A stretch of 64,000 nt of DNA, taken from assembly GCA_031761405.1 (NCBI GenBank), contig JASEVX010000013.1, positions 47,376,143 to 47,440,142 of the forward strand. Direction: 5' to 3'. Made by a program: the position numbers and the translations under genes. Origin of the DNA: Serripes groenlandicus. Its lineage: Eukaryota; Mollusca; Bivalvia; Cardiida; Cardiidae. This document shows, piece by piece, positions 1 through 13,400 of this stretch. The stretch's first letter is position 1. Every line of letters begins with the position of its first letter. The notes below the pieces were generated by a model. That model was not told where the DNA came from. It searched no databases and worked only from the letters and a program-made list of their open reading frames with translations.

Positions 1-349
1 AATATCATTAATAGCATTATAACGGACTACTGTGTTATATTAGAAGAAAGAAAAAACATATATATAAACTATTAAATTTTTAAGACAGTAACAAATTGCC
101 CATGATGAAGTTAAGAACAATTGAAAAAGGTATAATAAAAATAAAATGTTCGTAGATTGTTAATAAAACTGATTTCAAAAGGTTTTGTTAGTTGAAAAAA
201 ATCGAATATATCCAAAACAAATACAATGGGGAGTAAAGATAGAATAGCCTACTTGTGATTTTATCAAGGAAAACAACGTCATGTCAAAACCTAGTTCCCC
301 CTTAATTTGTATCCCTTTAAGTTATAAACAAGTGCTAGAATTGAAATAG
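1..349. other. AT-rich intergenic sequence, nothing recognised
   Basis: No open frame of note, no tandem repeat and no tRNA-like box was seen. It is ordinary AT-rich DNA leading up to the foldback element. Confidence 0.6.
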
Positions 350-505
350 ATCTCATTTTGAGTGATATACCGGCTCTTAAACCACGATGTGTCGTTCAGG
401 TGTGTATAAATAAATCACTCAGGCCATTCGGCTTTCGTGATTAATTACTACACACCTGAACTCCCAATCGTGATATACGAGCCGGTATATCACTCAAAAT
501 GAGAT
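350..505. mobile_element. Foldback (palindromic) MITE-like element
   Basis: The two ends are exact inverted copies for 27 bp (the left arm begins ATCTCATTTTGAG, the right ends CTCAAAATGAGAT). The match continues imperfectly inward to about 75 bp per arm (shared inner word TTCAGGTGTGTA and its complement), so almost the whole element can fold into one hairpin. It has no coding capacity. No clear target-site duplication was found. It lies 36 bp upstream of the open part of a truncated LINE. Confidence 0.65.
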
Positions 506-541
506 ATATTTCCTAAGTAAAACATGAATAGCTTTAAGTAA

Positions 542-1954
542 TTTTCCAGTTATATCTACAACTCTTTTAAGTCTATCCTTGCGAATTCAGAATCGTGTAT
601 ACGAATAAATAATAGACTTACAGACTGGTTCTCCAGTTCAAAGGGTGCCAAACAAGGCGACAGCAGCTCTCCTACTTTGTTCGCAATATTTATTAATGAT
701 CTTGTTAAAGAAATAAATGACCTTGACATTGGAGTCCAAGTTGGTGAAAGAAAAGTGTCATTACTTTTATATGCAGACGACATAGTTTTTACAGCAACTT
801 CGGAAAATGATCTTCAAGTAATGTTAGATACTCTTTATGGATGGTGTAAAAAGTGGCGTGTTTTAATTAATACTTCTAAATCAAAATGTGTTCATTTTCG
901 CCCACAGCGACATCTTAGAACGGAATACAATTTTACAATAGGTCAACACGTGCTAGATACCGTTAAGTGTTATAAATATTTAGGGGTGATTTTTGATGAA
1001 CACTTAGACTATACTACACATTGTGAGGCGATATCGAAGGGCGCCGGGAGAGCTTTGGGAGGAATTATTTCAAAATTCTGCCACATGAAAGACTTTGGTT
1101 TCAAGACATATGAAAAGCTTTATTACAATTGCGTAGTTCCGATTCTTGAATACGGGTCATCTACATGGGGGTTTAAAACTTATAAATGTTTAGATAACAT
1201 ACATAACAGAAGCATGAGATACTATCTTGGGGTACACCGATTTGCACCTGTGACCGCACTCAATGGGGACACTGGGTGGCTGCCGTGTGTGTATAGACAA
1301 TGGTTGTCTATAATACGATTCTGGAATAGACTTATCACGACCGAAGAAAATAGACTTACCAAAACTGTATTTAATATAGATTACAATGTTTGTAAAAATA
1401 ATTGGTGTAGTGAGTTGAAAAGCATCTTGTGCAGAATCGGCTTATCGGATTATTATAACAATAAACTTGTAATTAACATGAATCTAGCTGAATTAAAAAT
1501 CAAACAGTACTATGGGTCGGAGTGGTCAACAAGTGTTCAGCAATCACCAAAGCTGCGAACTTATAAGTTGTTTAAAGATAGTTTTACCACAGAATATTAC
1601 ATTAAACTGAACTTACGTAAAAACGAGCGCTCTCTTTTAGCTCAGCTAAGATGCGGGATTTTGCCTTTGAGAATTGAGACAGGCCGATACATTGGCGAAA
1701 AAATCAATGATCGCTTATGTTTATTTTGTGATAGCTCACAAATAGAGTCGGAAACGCATTTTGTGGTTACATGCGACTTTTATACAACAATAAGATCTGA
1801 CATATTCGGTGAACTATTTGATACAGGGGCATTTGTACAATTATCGCTTAATAATAAATTGGGTTATTTAATGATGAATCATGTGCGAAAATTAGCAAAA
1901 TTTATAGTTAAAGCCTATGTTGTAAGACGGAGAGCATTATATCCGCAGAAGTGA
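542..1954 (+). pseudogene. 5'-truncated non-LTR retrotransposon ORF2: C-terminal reverse transcriptase and zinc-knuckle end
   Basis: This is the distal part of a LINE reverse transcriptase. The frame is open from 542, just after a TAA at 539-541, to the stop at 1952-1954. It reads in order: an RT block GAKQGDSSSPTLF (about 632-670), the catalytic LLLYADDIVF box (about 764-793), a KYLGVIFDEHLDYTTH thumb block and an ILEYGSSTWG block. Near the end is a Cys/His cluster of the form CxxC...HF...C, typical of LINE C-termini. Endonuclease, ORF1 and the first RT blocks are absent, as expected from incomplete reverse transcription. No internal frameshift interrupts the 471 codons, so the insertion may be fairly young. 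The clade is probably in the jockey/CR1 group, judged only from motif order. It would not encode a working enzyme. Confidence 0.85.
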
Positions 1955-2916
1955 TTATTGTTTCTTTTTGATATACAGGCGACTTTTTGAATCGATTATG
2001 GTGGGCATATTTTCAGGGCATTTTGTGGGGAGTAAAAATTGCTCGTAATGTGCAAGTTCTTATTCTCGCATAATGCTTTTGACTATAACAGTTTTCTCTT
2101 TTGGAAAAGTCTTCAAATTGTAGATGATGTATTATTATGTTCATAATGTATATGTGTACGTTTATGTATTTTTCATTAGGACCGTATAGACACAACTATC
2201 TCACTTTCAAACATTTATTCACTCACACATGCACTGACTGACTCACTCACACACACAATCATTCGTTAGTGTCTTTGCTTGTGATTGTTTTTAACTGTGT
2301 TTGATTATACATATGACTACATTTTCTTTACATTTCGTTTATGTAAAGGACTTTTAGTTATATATTATTACTTAACATTACGATAACTTTATTGTTATGT
2401 GATTTGGTGGACAGCAAAACTTCCGCTCTTTTTCTTAAAAGAGCATAGCCTAGCTGTTAAACAAAAACACTCATATTGTAAATTTATTCTTTAGACAGTG
2501 TGAAAAGGTTTCAATTAACGTTTTCATTTCTTTTGTTTTTCCCCAGAAGTGATCTCAATCATAATTATACGTACTTATATTGACTTTTTATATCTACCTT
2601 GTTTTTCTTTTGGAGATGAAGTTTCTGGAATGGATGTTTTCGAATGGTACTGCCCATATCTGTCTATTTTGATATTGTCGTTATGAAGTAGAACGATACC
2701 AACACAACACGTTTTCCATTTTTTGCTTTTTTTGTATGTTTTTTGTTTTGTTTCTTATTTAATTTTTTTTTTTTTGGTTTTCTTAATTACTTTTCTTTTG
2801 AAAGTGACTTATAGGCCCATGGGGCCGGGTGTTATTTATTACATTTTGTACCATTGTTTTGTTGTTGTATATACACATGTCACTATAATAAAATATTTAC
2901 TTACTTACTTACTTAT
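1955..2916 (+). mobile_element. 3' untranslated region and tail of the LINE
   Basis: Non-coding AT-rich sequence follows the RT stop. It includes a short CA/CT-rich stretch (about 2215-2265), several T-rich runs and an AATAAAA-like word near 2886, and it ends in four TTAC/CTTA repeats (2898-2915). Such a short tail repeat is usual at the 3' end of non-LTR elements. The exact end is inferred from the tail. Confidence 0.6.
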
Positions 2917-3880
2917 ATCACGGCGTTCCCTTGGAAAAAGTACATCTTCAAATAATTTACATTTCCATCAAATATAGGGATGATTAATGACCTTGTTTAT
3001 GCATTCCAACCATGCAGAAGGGTAGACCATACTACTTCTGATATTGCACTTTTTTAAATCTATTTATCTTTTGAGTACCTACAACATAGTATTTAGTAAT
3101 ACACAATATATTGTGGAGCAATATTCATTTATTCAGATCCCTTAACTACATGACTGAATGATCAATACGGTGATATAACATTGTTTGTAGCATTGCGGCT
3201 GCCCAGGATTCAAACACAACATGATACGTAGTATGGAGAAACTGATAACACAGAAATGAATTGAAAATGAGCATTTCATTTTTCAATGCCAGGTAAAAAA
3301 ATGCAATATAATTTATCTGGGCAGGACTCAAAAGAACCGCATTGTATATTTGATCATGGAATTTTGTAAATCCACTGATCTTTTGAGTACCCACTACATA
3401 GTGTTTAATTCAATAATAAAATATATATTGTGCAGCAATGGTAACATTAATCAGATCTCCTTAAAGAATGACATAATGATTAAAACGGTCTTATGACATT
3501 TTATATTTGATATTTGAATTTTGTCAATTTACTGACCTTTTGAGTACCCACGACATAATGTTTAATTCAATAAGTAAATGGTAATTGTCGTGCAGTTGTC
3601 AGTTCATTTCGGACTACTGACCGAGGCCTCTGGTCTCCATTATCAATAAGGTCATTGAACACTTTATATTTGATGTGTAAAATGTGTATATTTACTGATA
3701 TTTTGAGTAACCACAACATAAAGCGTAATCTGGTAATAAACGAGCAATGATCAATTTATTCAGGACTTAACTTTAACTGCCGTAACAACATCAAATAGAG
3801 CACAGTTGAAATGAATAGTTTAAATGATATTTAATACTGAGAATACAATTACGAAAAGCTACAAAGGATGTAACGCGTAT
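2917..3880. repeat. Degenerate ~157-bp tandem repeat ('leader' of the 47-bp arrays)
   Basis: The phrase TTTTGAGTAC followed by an ACAACATAGTGTTTAAT-like word recurs at 3069, 3381, 3538 and 3701. Spacings are 157 and 163, and the first gap of 312 is about two units. Between copies, a phrase resembling ATTTATTCAGGACTCCTTA recurs. The unit is heavily diverged. A matching stretch lies at 26790-27180, again just ahead of a 47-bp array. Confidence 0.6.
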
Positions 3881-5600
3881 GGTATGTGAATACCATTACG
3901 GTGCTTTTACAGAAGAGTAGACACCATTCGTCGTGATGTAATTGAAATCATATGGAAAACGGACGAGACCCATTCGTCGTAAAATAAGCGTAGTATTGTT
4001 GAAAGCAGAGTATCATCATTATAATAGGTGAAGGTATAATACTATTGAAAGTAGGGTTAACACCATCTTGAGTGGTAAAGGTATGATGCTGTTGAAAGTA
4101 GAGTAATCACCATTTAATCGAATGTGATATATAGCTATATTACTGTTGAAATTGAGTTAGTAATATTCTAAATGGTGTAGGTACTATATTGTTGAAGTAG
4201 GGTATGCATCATTTGGAGTGAATTAATTATAAACTTGTTAAAAGTGAGGTTAACACCATCCTGAGTGGTGCAGGCATTATAGAAACAAAAATGCCCTTAG
4301 TGATGCCACTAAAATACTGGTGATAGTATACTTAACAACACTCTGAGTGGCTTAACTATAACACTTTTGAAGTAAATAAAGCACCGTTCCGAGTGGTGTA
4401 GCTATAGTTATGTTGAAAGCAGATTAAATACCATTAATGGTGCAACATTGATACTGTTGAAAGTAGTGTATATACCATTCTTAGTGATGCTACTATAAGA
4501 CATAAGAAAGCAGAGTTAAAACCATTGTGTAACTATTTTACGGTTGAAAGCAGATTATACATCATTCTGAGAGGTTTTACTATAATACTGTTGAAGTCAG
4601 AGTAAACACCATTATGAGTGGTATTACCATAACTCTGTTGAAGGGTATAGCCATAATATTGTTGAAGACAGAGTAAACACCAGTATGAGTGGTGTAACTA
4701 ATATGCTGTTGAAAGTAGAGTACACACCATTATGAGCGGTGTAACTAATATACTGTTGAAAGTAGAGTACACACAATTGTGAGTGGTGTAACTAATATAC
4801 TGTTGAAATAGTACACACAATTATGAATGGTGTAACTAATAAACTGTTGAAAGTAGAGTCACACAATTATGAATGGTGTAACTAATATACTGTTGAAAGT
4901 AGAGTACACACAATTATGAATGGTGTAACTAATATACTGTTGAAAGTAGAGTACACACAATTATGAATGGTGTAACTAATAAACTGTTGAAAGTAGAGTA
5001 CACACAATTATGAATGGTGTAACTAATATACTGTTGAAAGTAGAGTACACACAATTATGAATGGTGTAACTAATAAACTGTTGAAAGTAGACAAACTGCC
5101 ATTCTGAGTGGTGTGACTACAAAACTGTTGAAAGTAGAGTATACACCCTTATGAGCAGTGCAACTATAATACTGTTGAAAGTAGAGTACACACTGTTATG
5201 AGTGGTTTAACTATAATACTGTTAAAAGTAGAGTAGACACTGTTATGAGTGGTGTAACTATAATACTGTTGAAAGTAGAGTACACACTGTTATGAGTGGT
5301 GTAACTATAATACTGTTGAAAGTAGAGTACACACTGTTATGAGTGGTGTAACTATAAAACTGTTGAAAGTAGAGTACACACTGTTATGAGTGGTGCAACT
5401 ATAAAACTGTTGAAAGTAGAGTATACACCATTATGAGCAGTGCAACTATAATACTGTTGAAAGTAGAGTACACACTGTTATGAGTGGTGTAACTATTTTT
5501 CAGATTGATGTAAGTATAAAACTATTGAAGACAGAGTAAACACCATTGTGAATTGTTAATACTGTTGAAGGCAGAGTAAACACCATACTGAGTTATGTAA
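3880..5600 (+). repeat. 47-bp minisatellite array, block A
   Basis: Head-to-tail copies of a unit of about 47 bp reading roughly TAATACTGTTGAAAGTAGAG, then TACACACCATTATGAGTGG, then TGTAACTA. The first 600 bp are strongly diverged. From about 4680 the copies are close to each other (AATTATGAATGGTGTAAC type, then TGTTATGAGTGGTGTAAC type). Many units contain ACACCA, a 7-nt loop and TGGTGT, a short inverted repeat. No coding function is inferred. Confidence 0.85.
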
Positions 5601-6045
5601 GTAGGCTTTATTACTATTGCAATTAGTAGCAGGAGATCTACTGGAAAGAGTTGGAGAGCATCAGAGAAAATCTGTGACAGCGAACCGGCTTGGGACGAAT
5701 ACTTCGAGTTAGAATTACGTCCCTTTGCTAATTGTCCGCCATTTACACAATGGAGCTCATGTAAAAGCCTGCAAAGTTATTTCTCGAAGTTTTGCTTTAA
5801 TGTAGCACATCGTTGTAAGTTATGTTGCATATATGATCTGTAAAGTTGTCATGATACGTCTTTGTTACGACAGGACATGTGCCTTTTCAATATGAAGTGT
5901 ATATTCCTGTGTTTTGTTTAGCTACATAAAAGTAGGACGCTTTAGTAAAGTTGTTATTCTGTTTATATTTTCAGTTATTAATACAATTCATCAATCACAA
6001 ACGGATGCGTTTGGTTATACTGACTGTGACGTCCGGCGTAAAGTA
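5600..6045 (+). repeat. Spacer A: unique-looking segment duplicated at 9665-10450
   Basis: This non-minisatellite segment interrupts the 47-bp arrays. It reappears at 9665-10450 in the same orientation and context, sharing phrases such as GTTGGAGAGCATCAGAGAAA, CGCCATTTACACAATGGAGC and GATGCGTTTGGTTATACT. This copy lacks the MITE present in the other copy and also lacks about 90 bp found there. No gene was recognised. Confidence 0.75.
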
Positions 6046-9000
6046 AACCATTCTGAATGATGTAAGTATATTTACTCTTTAAAGCAGAATAAAAAGCCTT
6101 TTGAGTGGTGCAATTATTATACTGTATAAATCAGAGTTAACACCATTATGAGTGGTTTAACATTAATACTGTTGAAAGCAGAGTAAACATCATTCTGAGG
6201 GGTGTAACTTTATATATAATACTGTTGTAAGCAGTGTAAATACCATTCTGAGTGGCGATGCTATTATACGGTTGGTGTAATTGTATTAATACTGTTGAAG
6301 GCAGAGTAGACACTATTATGAGTGGTGTTATCATACTACCGTTGAAGGCATTGTAAATACCATTCATAGTTGTGTAACATTACTACTGTTGAAAGCAGAG
6401 TTAACATCATCATGAGGGGTGTAAGTATGACTATAAAACTGTTGTAAGCAGTGTAAGTACCATTCCGAGTTGTGATGCTATTCTACTGTTGAAGGCATAG
6501 TAAACACCATTATGATTGGTGTAACATTACTACTGTTGAAAGCAGAGTACACACCACATGAGTGGTGTAATTGTAATACTGTTGACGGCAGAGTAAACAC
6601 TATTATGAGTAGTGTTACCATAATACTGTTGAAGGCATTGTAAATTCCATTATGAGTGGTGTACATCAGCACTGGTGTACATATAATACTGTTGAAAGCA
6701 GAGTAGAGACCATTCTGAAAGGTGTAGCTATACTACTTTTAAGAAAACAGAAAACACCATTCTGAGTGGTGTTACTATTTATAATAAATGTGAAAGCTTT
6801 GTAAAAACCGTTATGAATGGTGTAACTTTAATACTGTTTAAAGTAGAGTACACTCCATTATGAGTGGAGCAAATCTAAAACTGTTGAAAATAGAGTTCAC
6901 GCCATTCTGAGTAATGTAATTATAATAATGTTGAAAACAGACAAAAAGAACATTAAGAGTTGTTTAACTAAATTACTGTTAAAAGCATTGTTAACACCAT
7001 TCTGAATGGTGTAATTTTATGACTGTTGAAAGTAGATAAAACACCATTATGAGTGATGCAGTTATAATACTGTTAAACATAGAATACACATGATTCTGAG
7101 TGATGTAACTATAATAATTTTAAAAACAGACAAAATACCATTCTGAGTGGTGTAACTATACTACTGTTGAAAGCATTGTTAACACCATTTTGAATGATGT
7201 AACTTTCATACTGTTGAAAGGAGAGTACACACCATTCCGAGTGGTGCAACTATGATTATGTTGAATAGCAAAGTAAACACTAGGCTGAGTGATGTAAGTA
7301 TACTACTGTTTAACGTAGAGTACACACCATTCTGAGTTGTGTTACCATAATACTGTTGAGGGCATTGTAAATTCCATTATAAGTGATGTAACTATAATAC
7401 AGTTAAAAGAAGAGTACACTCCATCATGAGAGGAGTAACTAATATACTGTTGAGAGTTGACTAAATTCCATTCTTAGTGGTATAACTATAATACTGTTGA
7501 ACGGAGGAGAGTACACACCATTATGAGTGGTGTAACTATAATACTGTTGAAAAAAGAATATACACCAATCCGAGTGGTGTAACTATGATACTGTTGAAAG
7601 CAGAGTAAACACCGTTATGAGTGTTGTAACTATTATACTGTTGAAAGTAGTGTAAACATCATTATGAGTGGTGTTACCATACTATTTGTTAAGGCTGAGT
7701 AAATAACATTCTGAGTGACGTAAGTATAATACTGTTGAAGGCAAAGTAAACACCATTCTGAGTGGTGTAAGTATAAAACTATTGAGGGCAAAGTAAACAC
7801 CATTCCGAGTTACGTAAGTATAATACTGTTGAATACAGAGTAAACCAGATTCTGAGTGATGTAAGTATAAAACTATTGAAGGCAAAGTAAACGCCATTCT
7901 GAGTGGTGTTAGTATACAACTATTGAAGGCAAAGTGAACACCATACTGATTAGTGTTACCATAATACTGTTAAAGGCATTGTAAATTCCATTATGAGTCG
8001 TGTAACTATAATATTGTTGAAAGAAGAGTACATACCATCATGAGTGGAGTAACTAATATACTGTTGAATGTAGACACAATTCCATTCTTAGTGGTGTAAC
8101 TATAATATTGTTGAACGGAGGAGAGTACACACAATTATGAGTGGTGTAACTAATATACTGTTGAGAGCAGAGCAAAAACCATTATGAGTGGAGTAACTAT
8201 AATACTGTTGAAAGTAGAGTACACACCAATCTGAATGGTGTAACTATGATACTGTTGAAAGTAGAGTTCACACCAATCTGTGTGGTGTAACTATGATACT
8301 GTTGAAAGTAGAGTACACACCAATCTGAATGGTGTAACTATGATACTGTTAAAAATAGAGTTCACACCAATCCGAGTGGTGTAACTATGATACTGTTGAA
8401 AGCAGAGTACACACCATTCTGTGTGGTGTAACTAGTATGCAGTTGAAATAAGTGTAAACACCATTATGAGTGGTGTTATCATACTATTTTTTAAGGTAGA
8501 GTAAATAACATTCTGAGTGATGTAAGTATAATACTGTTGAAGGCAAAGTAAACATCATTCTGAGTGGTGTAAGTATAAAACTATTGAGGGCAAAGTAAAC
8601 ACCATTCCGAGTTACGTAAGTATAATACTGTTGAAGACAGAGTAATCACGAATCTGAGTGATGTAAGTATAAAACTATTGAAGGCAAAGTAAACACCATT
8701 CTGAGTGGTGTTAGTATCAAACTATTAAAGGCAAAGTGAACACCATTATGATTGGTGTTACCATAATACTGTTAAAGGCATTGTAAATTCCATTATGAGT
8801 CGTGTAACTATAATGTTGTTGAAAGAAGAGTACATACCATCATGAGTGGAGTAACTAATATACTGTTAAAAGTAGACAAAATTCCATTCTTAGTGGTGTA
8901 ACTATAATACTGTTGAACGGAGAGTACACACCAGTATGAGTGGTGTTACTAATATACTGCTGAAGGCAGAGTAAAAACCATTATGAGTGGTGTAACTATA

Positions 9001-9665
9001 ATACGGTTGAAAGTAGAGTACACACAATTATGAGCGATGTATCTATACTACTGTTGAAAGTAGAGTGTACACCATTCTGAGTGGTGTAACTATAATACTG
9101 TTGCAAGTAGAGTACACACCAATCTGAGTGGTGTAACTATGATACTGTTGAAAATAGAGTACACACCAATCCGAGTGGTGTAACTATGATACTGTTGAAA
9201 TCAGAGTAAACACCGTTATGAGTCAGTGGTGTAACTAGTATACGGTTGAAAGTAGTGTAAACACCATTATGAGTGGTGTTACCATACTATTTTTTAAAGC
9301 AGAGTAAATAACATTCTGAGTGATGTAAGTATAATACTGTTGAAGGCAAAGTAAACACCATTCCAAGTTACGTAAGTATAATACTGTTGAAGGCAGAGTA
9401 AACACGATTCTGAGTGATGTAAGTAGAAAACTATTGAAGGCAAAGTAAACACCATAATGAGTGATGTAAGTATAAAACTATTGAAGGCAAAGTAAACACC
9501 ATTCTGAGTTATGTAAATGTAATACTATAGAAAGCAGAGTAGACACCATTCTGAGTGTAGTAAGTATAATTCTGTAGAAAGCAAAGTAAACACCTTTCAG
9601 AGTTATGTAAGTATAATACTGTTGAAGGCAAAGTAAACACCATTCTGAGATATATAAGTATATTA
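6045..9665 (+). repeat. 47-bp minisatellite array, block B, with ~802-bp higher-order period
   Basis: This continues the same family as block A. Superimposed is a longer period: the rare variant ACTATTT(G/T)TTAA followed by AATAACATTCTGAGTGA occurs at about 7682, 8484 and 9287. The spacings are 802 and 803 bp, close to 17 monomers. The flanking variants recur in the same order in each copy. Some monomers run in the form 'gtaagtataatactgttgaaggca'. Confidence 0.85.
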
Positions 9666-10450
9666 CTGCTGAAATCAGTAGCAGAAGAACTACAGGAAAC
9701 AGTTGGAGAGCATCAGAGAAAATATGTTTCTCTTTCAGTATACCCATATTCAGAAACTTGATACTTACATGGACTCTGTTGGCCTGTTGTTACGCTTTAT
9801 TCTAGTATGAATAAACCATGACAGCGAACCCGCAAGGGACGAATACATGAAGTTTGAATTACACCCCTTTGCCAATCGACCGCCATTTACACAATGGAGC
9901 ACATGTAAAGTCCCGCAACGTTATTTCTCGAAGTTTTGGCGTTAATGTAGCATATCGTTGTAAGTTATGTTGTATATATCGAGGGCTTGGCGTGAAACGG
10001 TTGTAACTAATATCGGTATTTTTTTACCAAGGTTAATCACCTCGCCATCGAGTCTTTATAAGCGTTAAATCATTTTTCTTGGTAAACAATGGAAATTTAG
10101 TTGCCATTGCTCGTTCTGAGCAATGGCACCTACATTTCCATTGTTTACAAAGGGGTCAAAATTGCCCCTAAACCTGGGTTTTAAAAATAGGTTTTTAGTT
10201 ACAACCGTTTCACGACAAGCCCTCGATATGATCTGTAAAGTTGCCATGATTAGTCGTTGTAACGACAGGACATGTGCGCGTTCAATTTGAAGTGTATTTA
10301 CTTGTATTTTGTTAAGCTACAAAAGTAGTACGCTTTAGTAAAGTTGTTATTCTGTTTATATTTTTAGTATTACCAATCTATATTACCAATACAATTCATC
10401 CATCACAAACTGATGCGTTTGGTTATACTTACTGTGGTGTCAAGCGTCAG
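9665..10450 (+). repeat. Spacer B: second copy of the spacer segment, carrying a MITE
   Basis: Homologous to 5600-6045 over its length, with two length differences. One is a segment of about 90 bp (about 9730-9818) absent from spacer A. The other is the foldback element at 9980-10225. Outside these, the two spacers align with scattered substitutions. Confidence 0.75.
9980..10225. mobile_element. MITE with ~30-bp terminal inverted repeats and inner hairpin
   Basis: The left end CGAGGGCTTGGCGTGAAACG is matched by the right-end complement CGAGGGCTTGTCGTGAAACG, and the match continues through GGTTGTAACTAA. An inner palindrome is also present: GTAAACAATGGAAAT pairs with ATTTCCATTGTTTAC, and TGCCATTGCTC with GAGCAATGGCA (about 10082-10151). 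The element is 246 bp and non-coding, flanked on both sides by ATAT. Spacer A has only GCATATATGATCTG at this point, which gives the pre-insertion site. Confidence 0.85.
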
Positions 10451-13400
10451 GAAAGTACACTAAGTTTGTTGAAGGAGGAGTAAACACCACTATGAATGAC
10501 GTAAGTATATACCGTTTATATCAGCGTTAAAACCATTCTAAGTGGTTGAAAATTAACACTGTTGAAAGCAGAGCAAGCTTCATTCTGAGGGGTGTAACTA
10601 TAAGTATACTACTGCAGTGTAAATGCCATACAGAGTGGTGACGCTATTCTACTATTGAAGGCATAGTAAACACCATCTTGAGTGGTGCAACAATACTACT
10701 GTTGAAAACAGAGTACATACCATTCTGAGTTGTGTAGCTATACTACTGTTGAAAGTAAAGTAATCACCATTCTTAGTGGTGTTACTATACATGTAATACT
10801 GTTGAAAGTAGAGTACAAACCATTATAAGTGGTGTAACTATAATACTGTTGAAAGCCGAGTTCACAACACACCATTCTGAGTGGTGTAGCTATAAATATT
10901 TTGAAAGAACAGAATACCATTATGAATGATGTAACTATAATACTACTGAAAGCTTTGGTAACACCATTATACTGTTGAAAGTAGAGTACACACCATTCTG
11001 ATTTGTATTACTATAATAATGTTGGAAGCAGACAATAGGCCATTCTGATTGGTGTAACTATAATACCGCTGACGGCAATATTAACACCATGCTGAGTGGT
11101 GTAACTATAATACTGTTGAAAGCATTGTTAACACCATTCTGCGTGGTGTAACTCAAATACTGTTGAAAACAGACAAAAGGCTATTATGAGTGGTGTAACT
11201 ATAATTCTGTTGAAAGCATTGTTTACCCCATTCTGATTTGTGTAATATTAATACTGTTGACAGCAGAGTAAACTTCAATCAGAGGGGTGTAACTATGAAT
11301 ATAATACTGTTTAAAGTAGTGTAAATGCCATTCTGAGTGGTGAAGCTATTTTACTATTGACGGCATAATAAACACCATTCTAAGGGGTGTAACAGTACTA
11401 CTGTTGAAAGCAGAGTATATACCATTCTGAGTGGTGTAACTGTAATACTGTTGAAAGCAGAGCATATACCATCCTGAGTGGTTTAACTATTCATGTAATA
11501 CTTATAAAGGTAGAGTACACACGATTTTGAGTTGTGTAGCTATAATACTATTGAAAGCAAAGTACACACCATTCTGAGTAGTGTAGCTATACTACTGTTG
11601 AAAGCTTTGTTTAACAACAGTCTGCATGATGTAACCATAATACTGTTGAAAGCATTGTAGACTCCATTATGAATGGTGCCTATAATACTGTTGAAAGTAG
11701 ACTACACACCATTCTGAGTGAGGTGACTATAATACTTTTCTGAGTGGTGTGGCTATAATTCTGTTGAAAGAAGAGTATACACTTTTCTTGGTTATGTAAC
11801 TATGATACTGTTGTGAGCAGAGTTAAACCATTATGAATGATGTAACTTTCATACAACTAAAAGAAGAGTATACATCATTATTGGTTATGTATCTATACAA
11901 GTATTGAAAGCAGAGTATATACCATTCTGGGTGAAATAATTATATTTATAATTTTGAAAGTAAATTATATAATGTATTTGGTTATGTAACTATAATTATG
12001 AATTATGAGGAAAGTAGAGAGATTTATTTTAATGGTATAACTATGTTACTGTTCATAAAAGAGTATCTATATAGTTGAAAGCAGAACAAACACCATTCTG
12101 AGTTATATACTTATACAACTGTTAAAAGTAGAGTATACACCATTCTGAGTAATAAAGCTATTACACTATTTAAAATAAAGTAAATACCATTATGAGTGGT
12201 GTAACTTTAAAAAATGTTGAAATCAGAGTTTTCACAATTATGAGTGGTACTTTAATGAGTGGTGTAACTATTATTATTGTGATGGCAGAGTAAACACCAT
12301 TATGAGTGGTGTAACTAAAATACTGTTTAATGCATACAAAACACCAATCTGTGTGGTGTAGCTATAAGCTTGTTGAATGCAGAGTAGACACCATTCTGAG
12401 TTGTGTAACTATAATACTGTTTAATGCATACAAAACACCAATCTGTGTGTTGTAGCTATAATCGTGTTGAAAGCAGAGAAAACCCCATTTATAGTGATGT
12501 AACATTATGATTGTTGAAGTAAATTAAATACCATTTTGAGTGGTGTAACTATATTTATGTTAAATGTAGATTTACACTATTCTGATTGGTGTAACTTTAA
12601 TTATGCTGAAAGCAGAGTAAACACCGTTATTGGTGTAAGTATAAATGTGAGTAAATACAATTCTGAGTGACGTAACTATAAGTATGAGTAAACACTATTT
12701 TAAGTGTCGTAACTATTATTATGTTGAAGGCAGAGTAAACACCATTCTGAGTGGTGTAAGTATAATTATGTTGAAGGCATAGTCAACATCATTCTGAGTG
12801 GTGTAAGTATAATTATGTTGAAGGCAGAGTAAACACTATCCTGAATGGTGTAAGTATAATTATGTTGAAGGCAGAGTAAACACTATCCTGAGTGGTGTAA
12901 GTATAATTATGTTGAAGGCAGAGTAAACACCATTCTGAGTGGTGTAAGTATAAGTATGTTGAAGGCAGAGTAAACACTATCCTGAGTGGTGTAAGTATAA
13001 TTATGTTGAAGGCAGATCAAACACTATCCTGAGTGGCGAAACTATAATTATGTTGAAGGCAGAGTAAACACGATTCTGAGTGGTGTAAGTATAATTTTGT
13101 TGAAGGCAGAGTAAACACGATCCTGAGTGGCGTAAGTATAATCATGTTGAAGGCAGAGTAAACACTATCCTAAGTGGTGTAAGTATAATTATGTTGAAGG
13201 CAGAGTAAGCACCATTCTGAGTGGTGTAAGTATAATTATGTTGTAGGCAGAGTTAACACCATTCTGAGTGGTGAAAGTATAATTATGTTGAAGGCAGAGT
13301 AAACACTATCCTGAGTGGTGTAAGTATAATTATGTTGAAGGCAGAGTAAACACTATCCTGAGTGACGTTACTATAATTATGTTGAAGGCAGAGTAAACAC

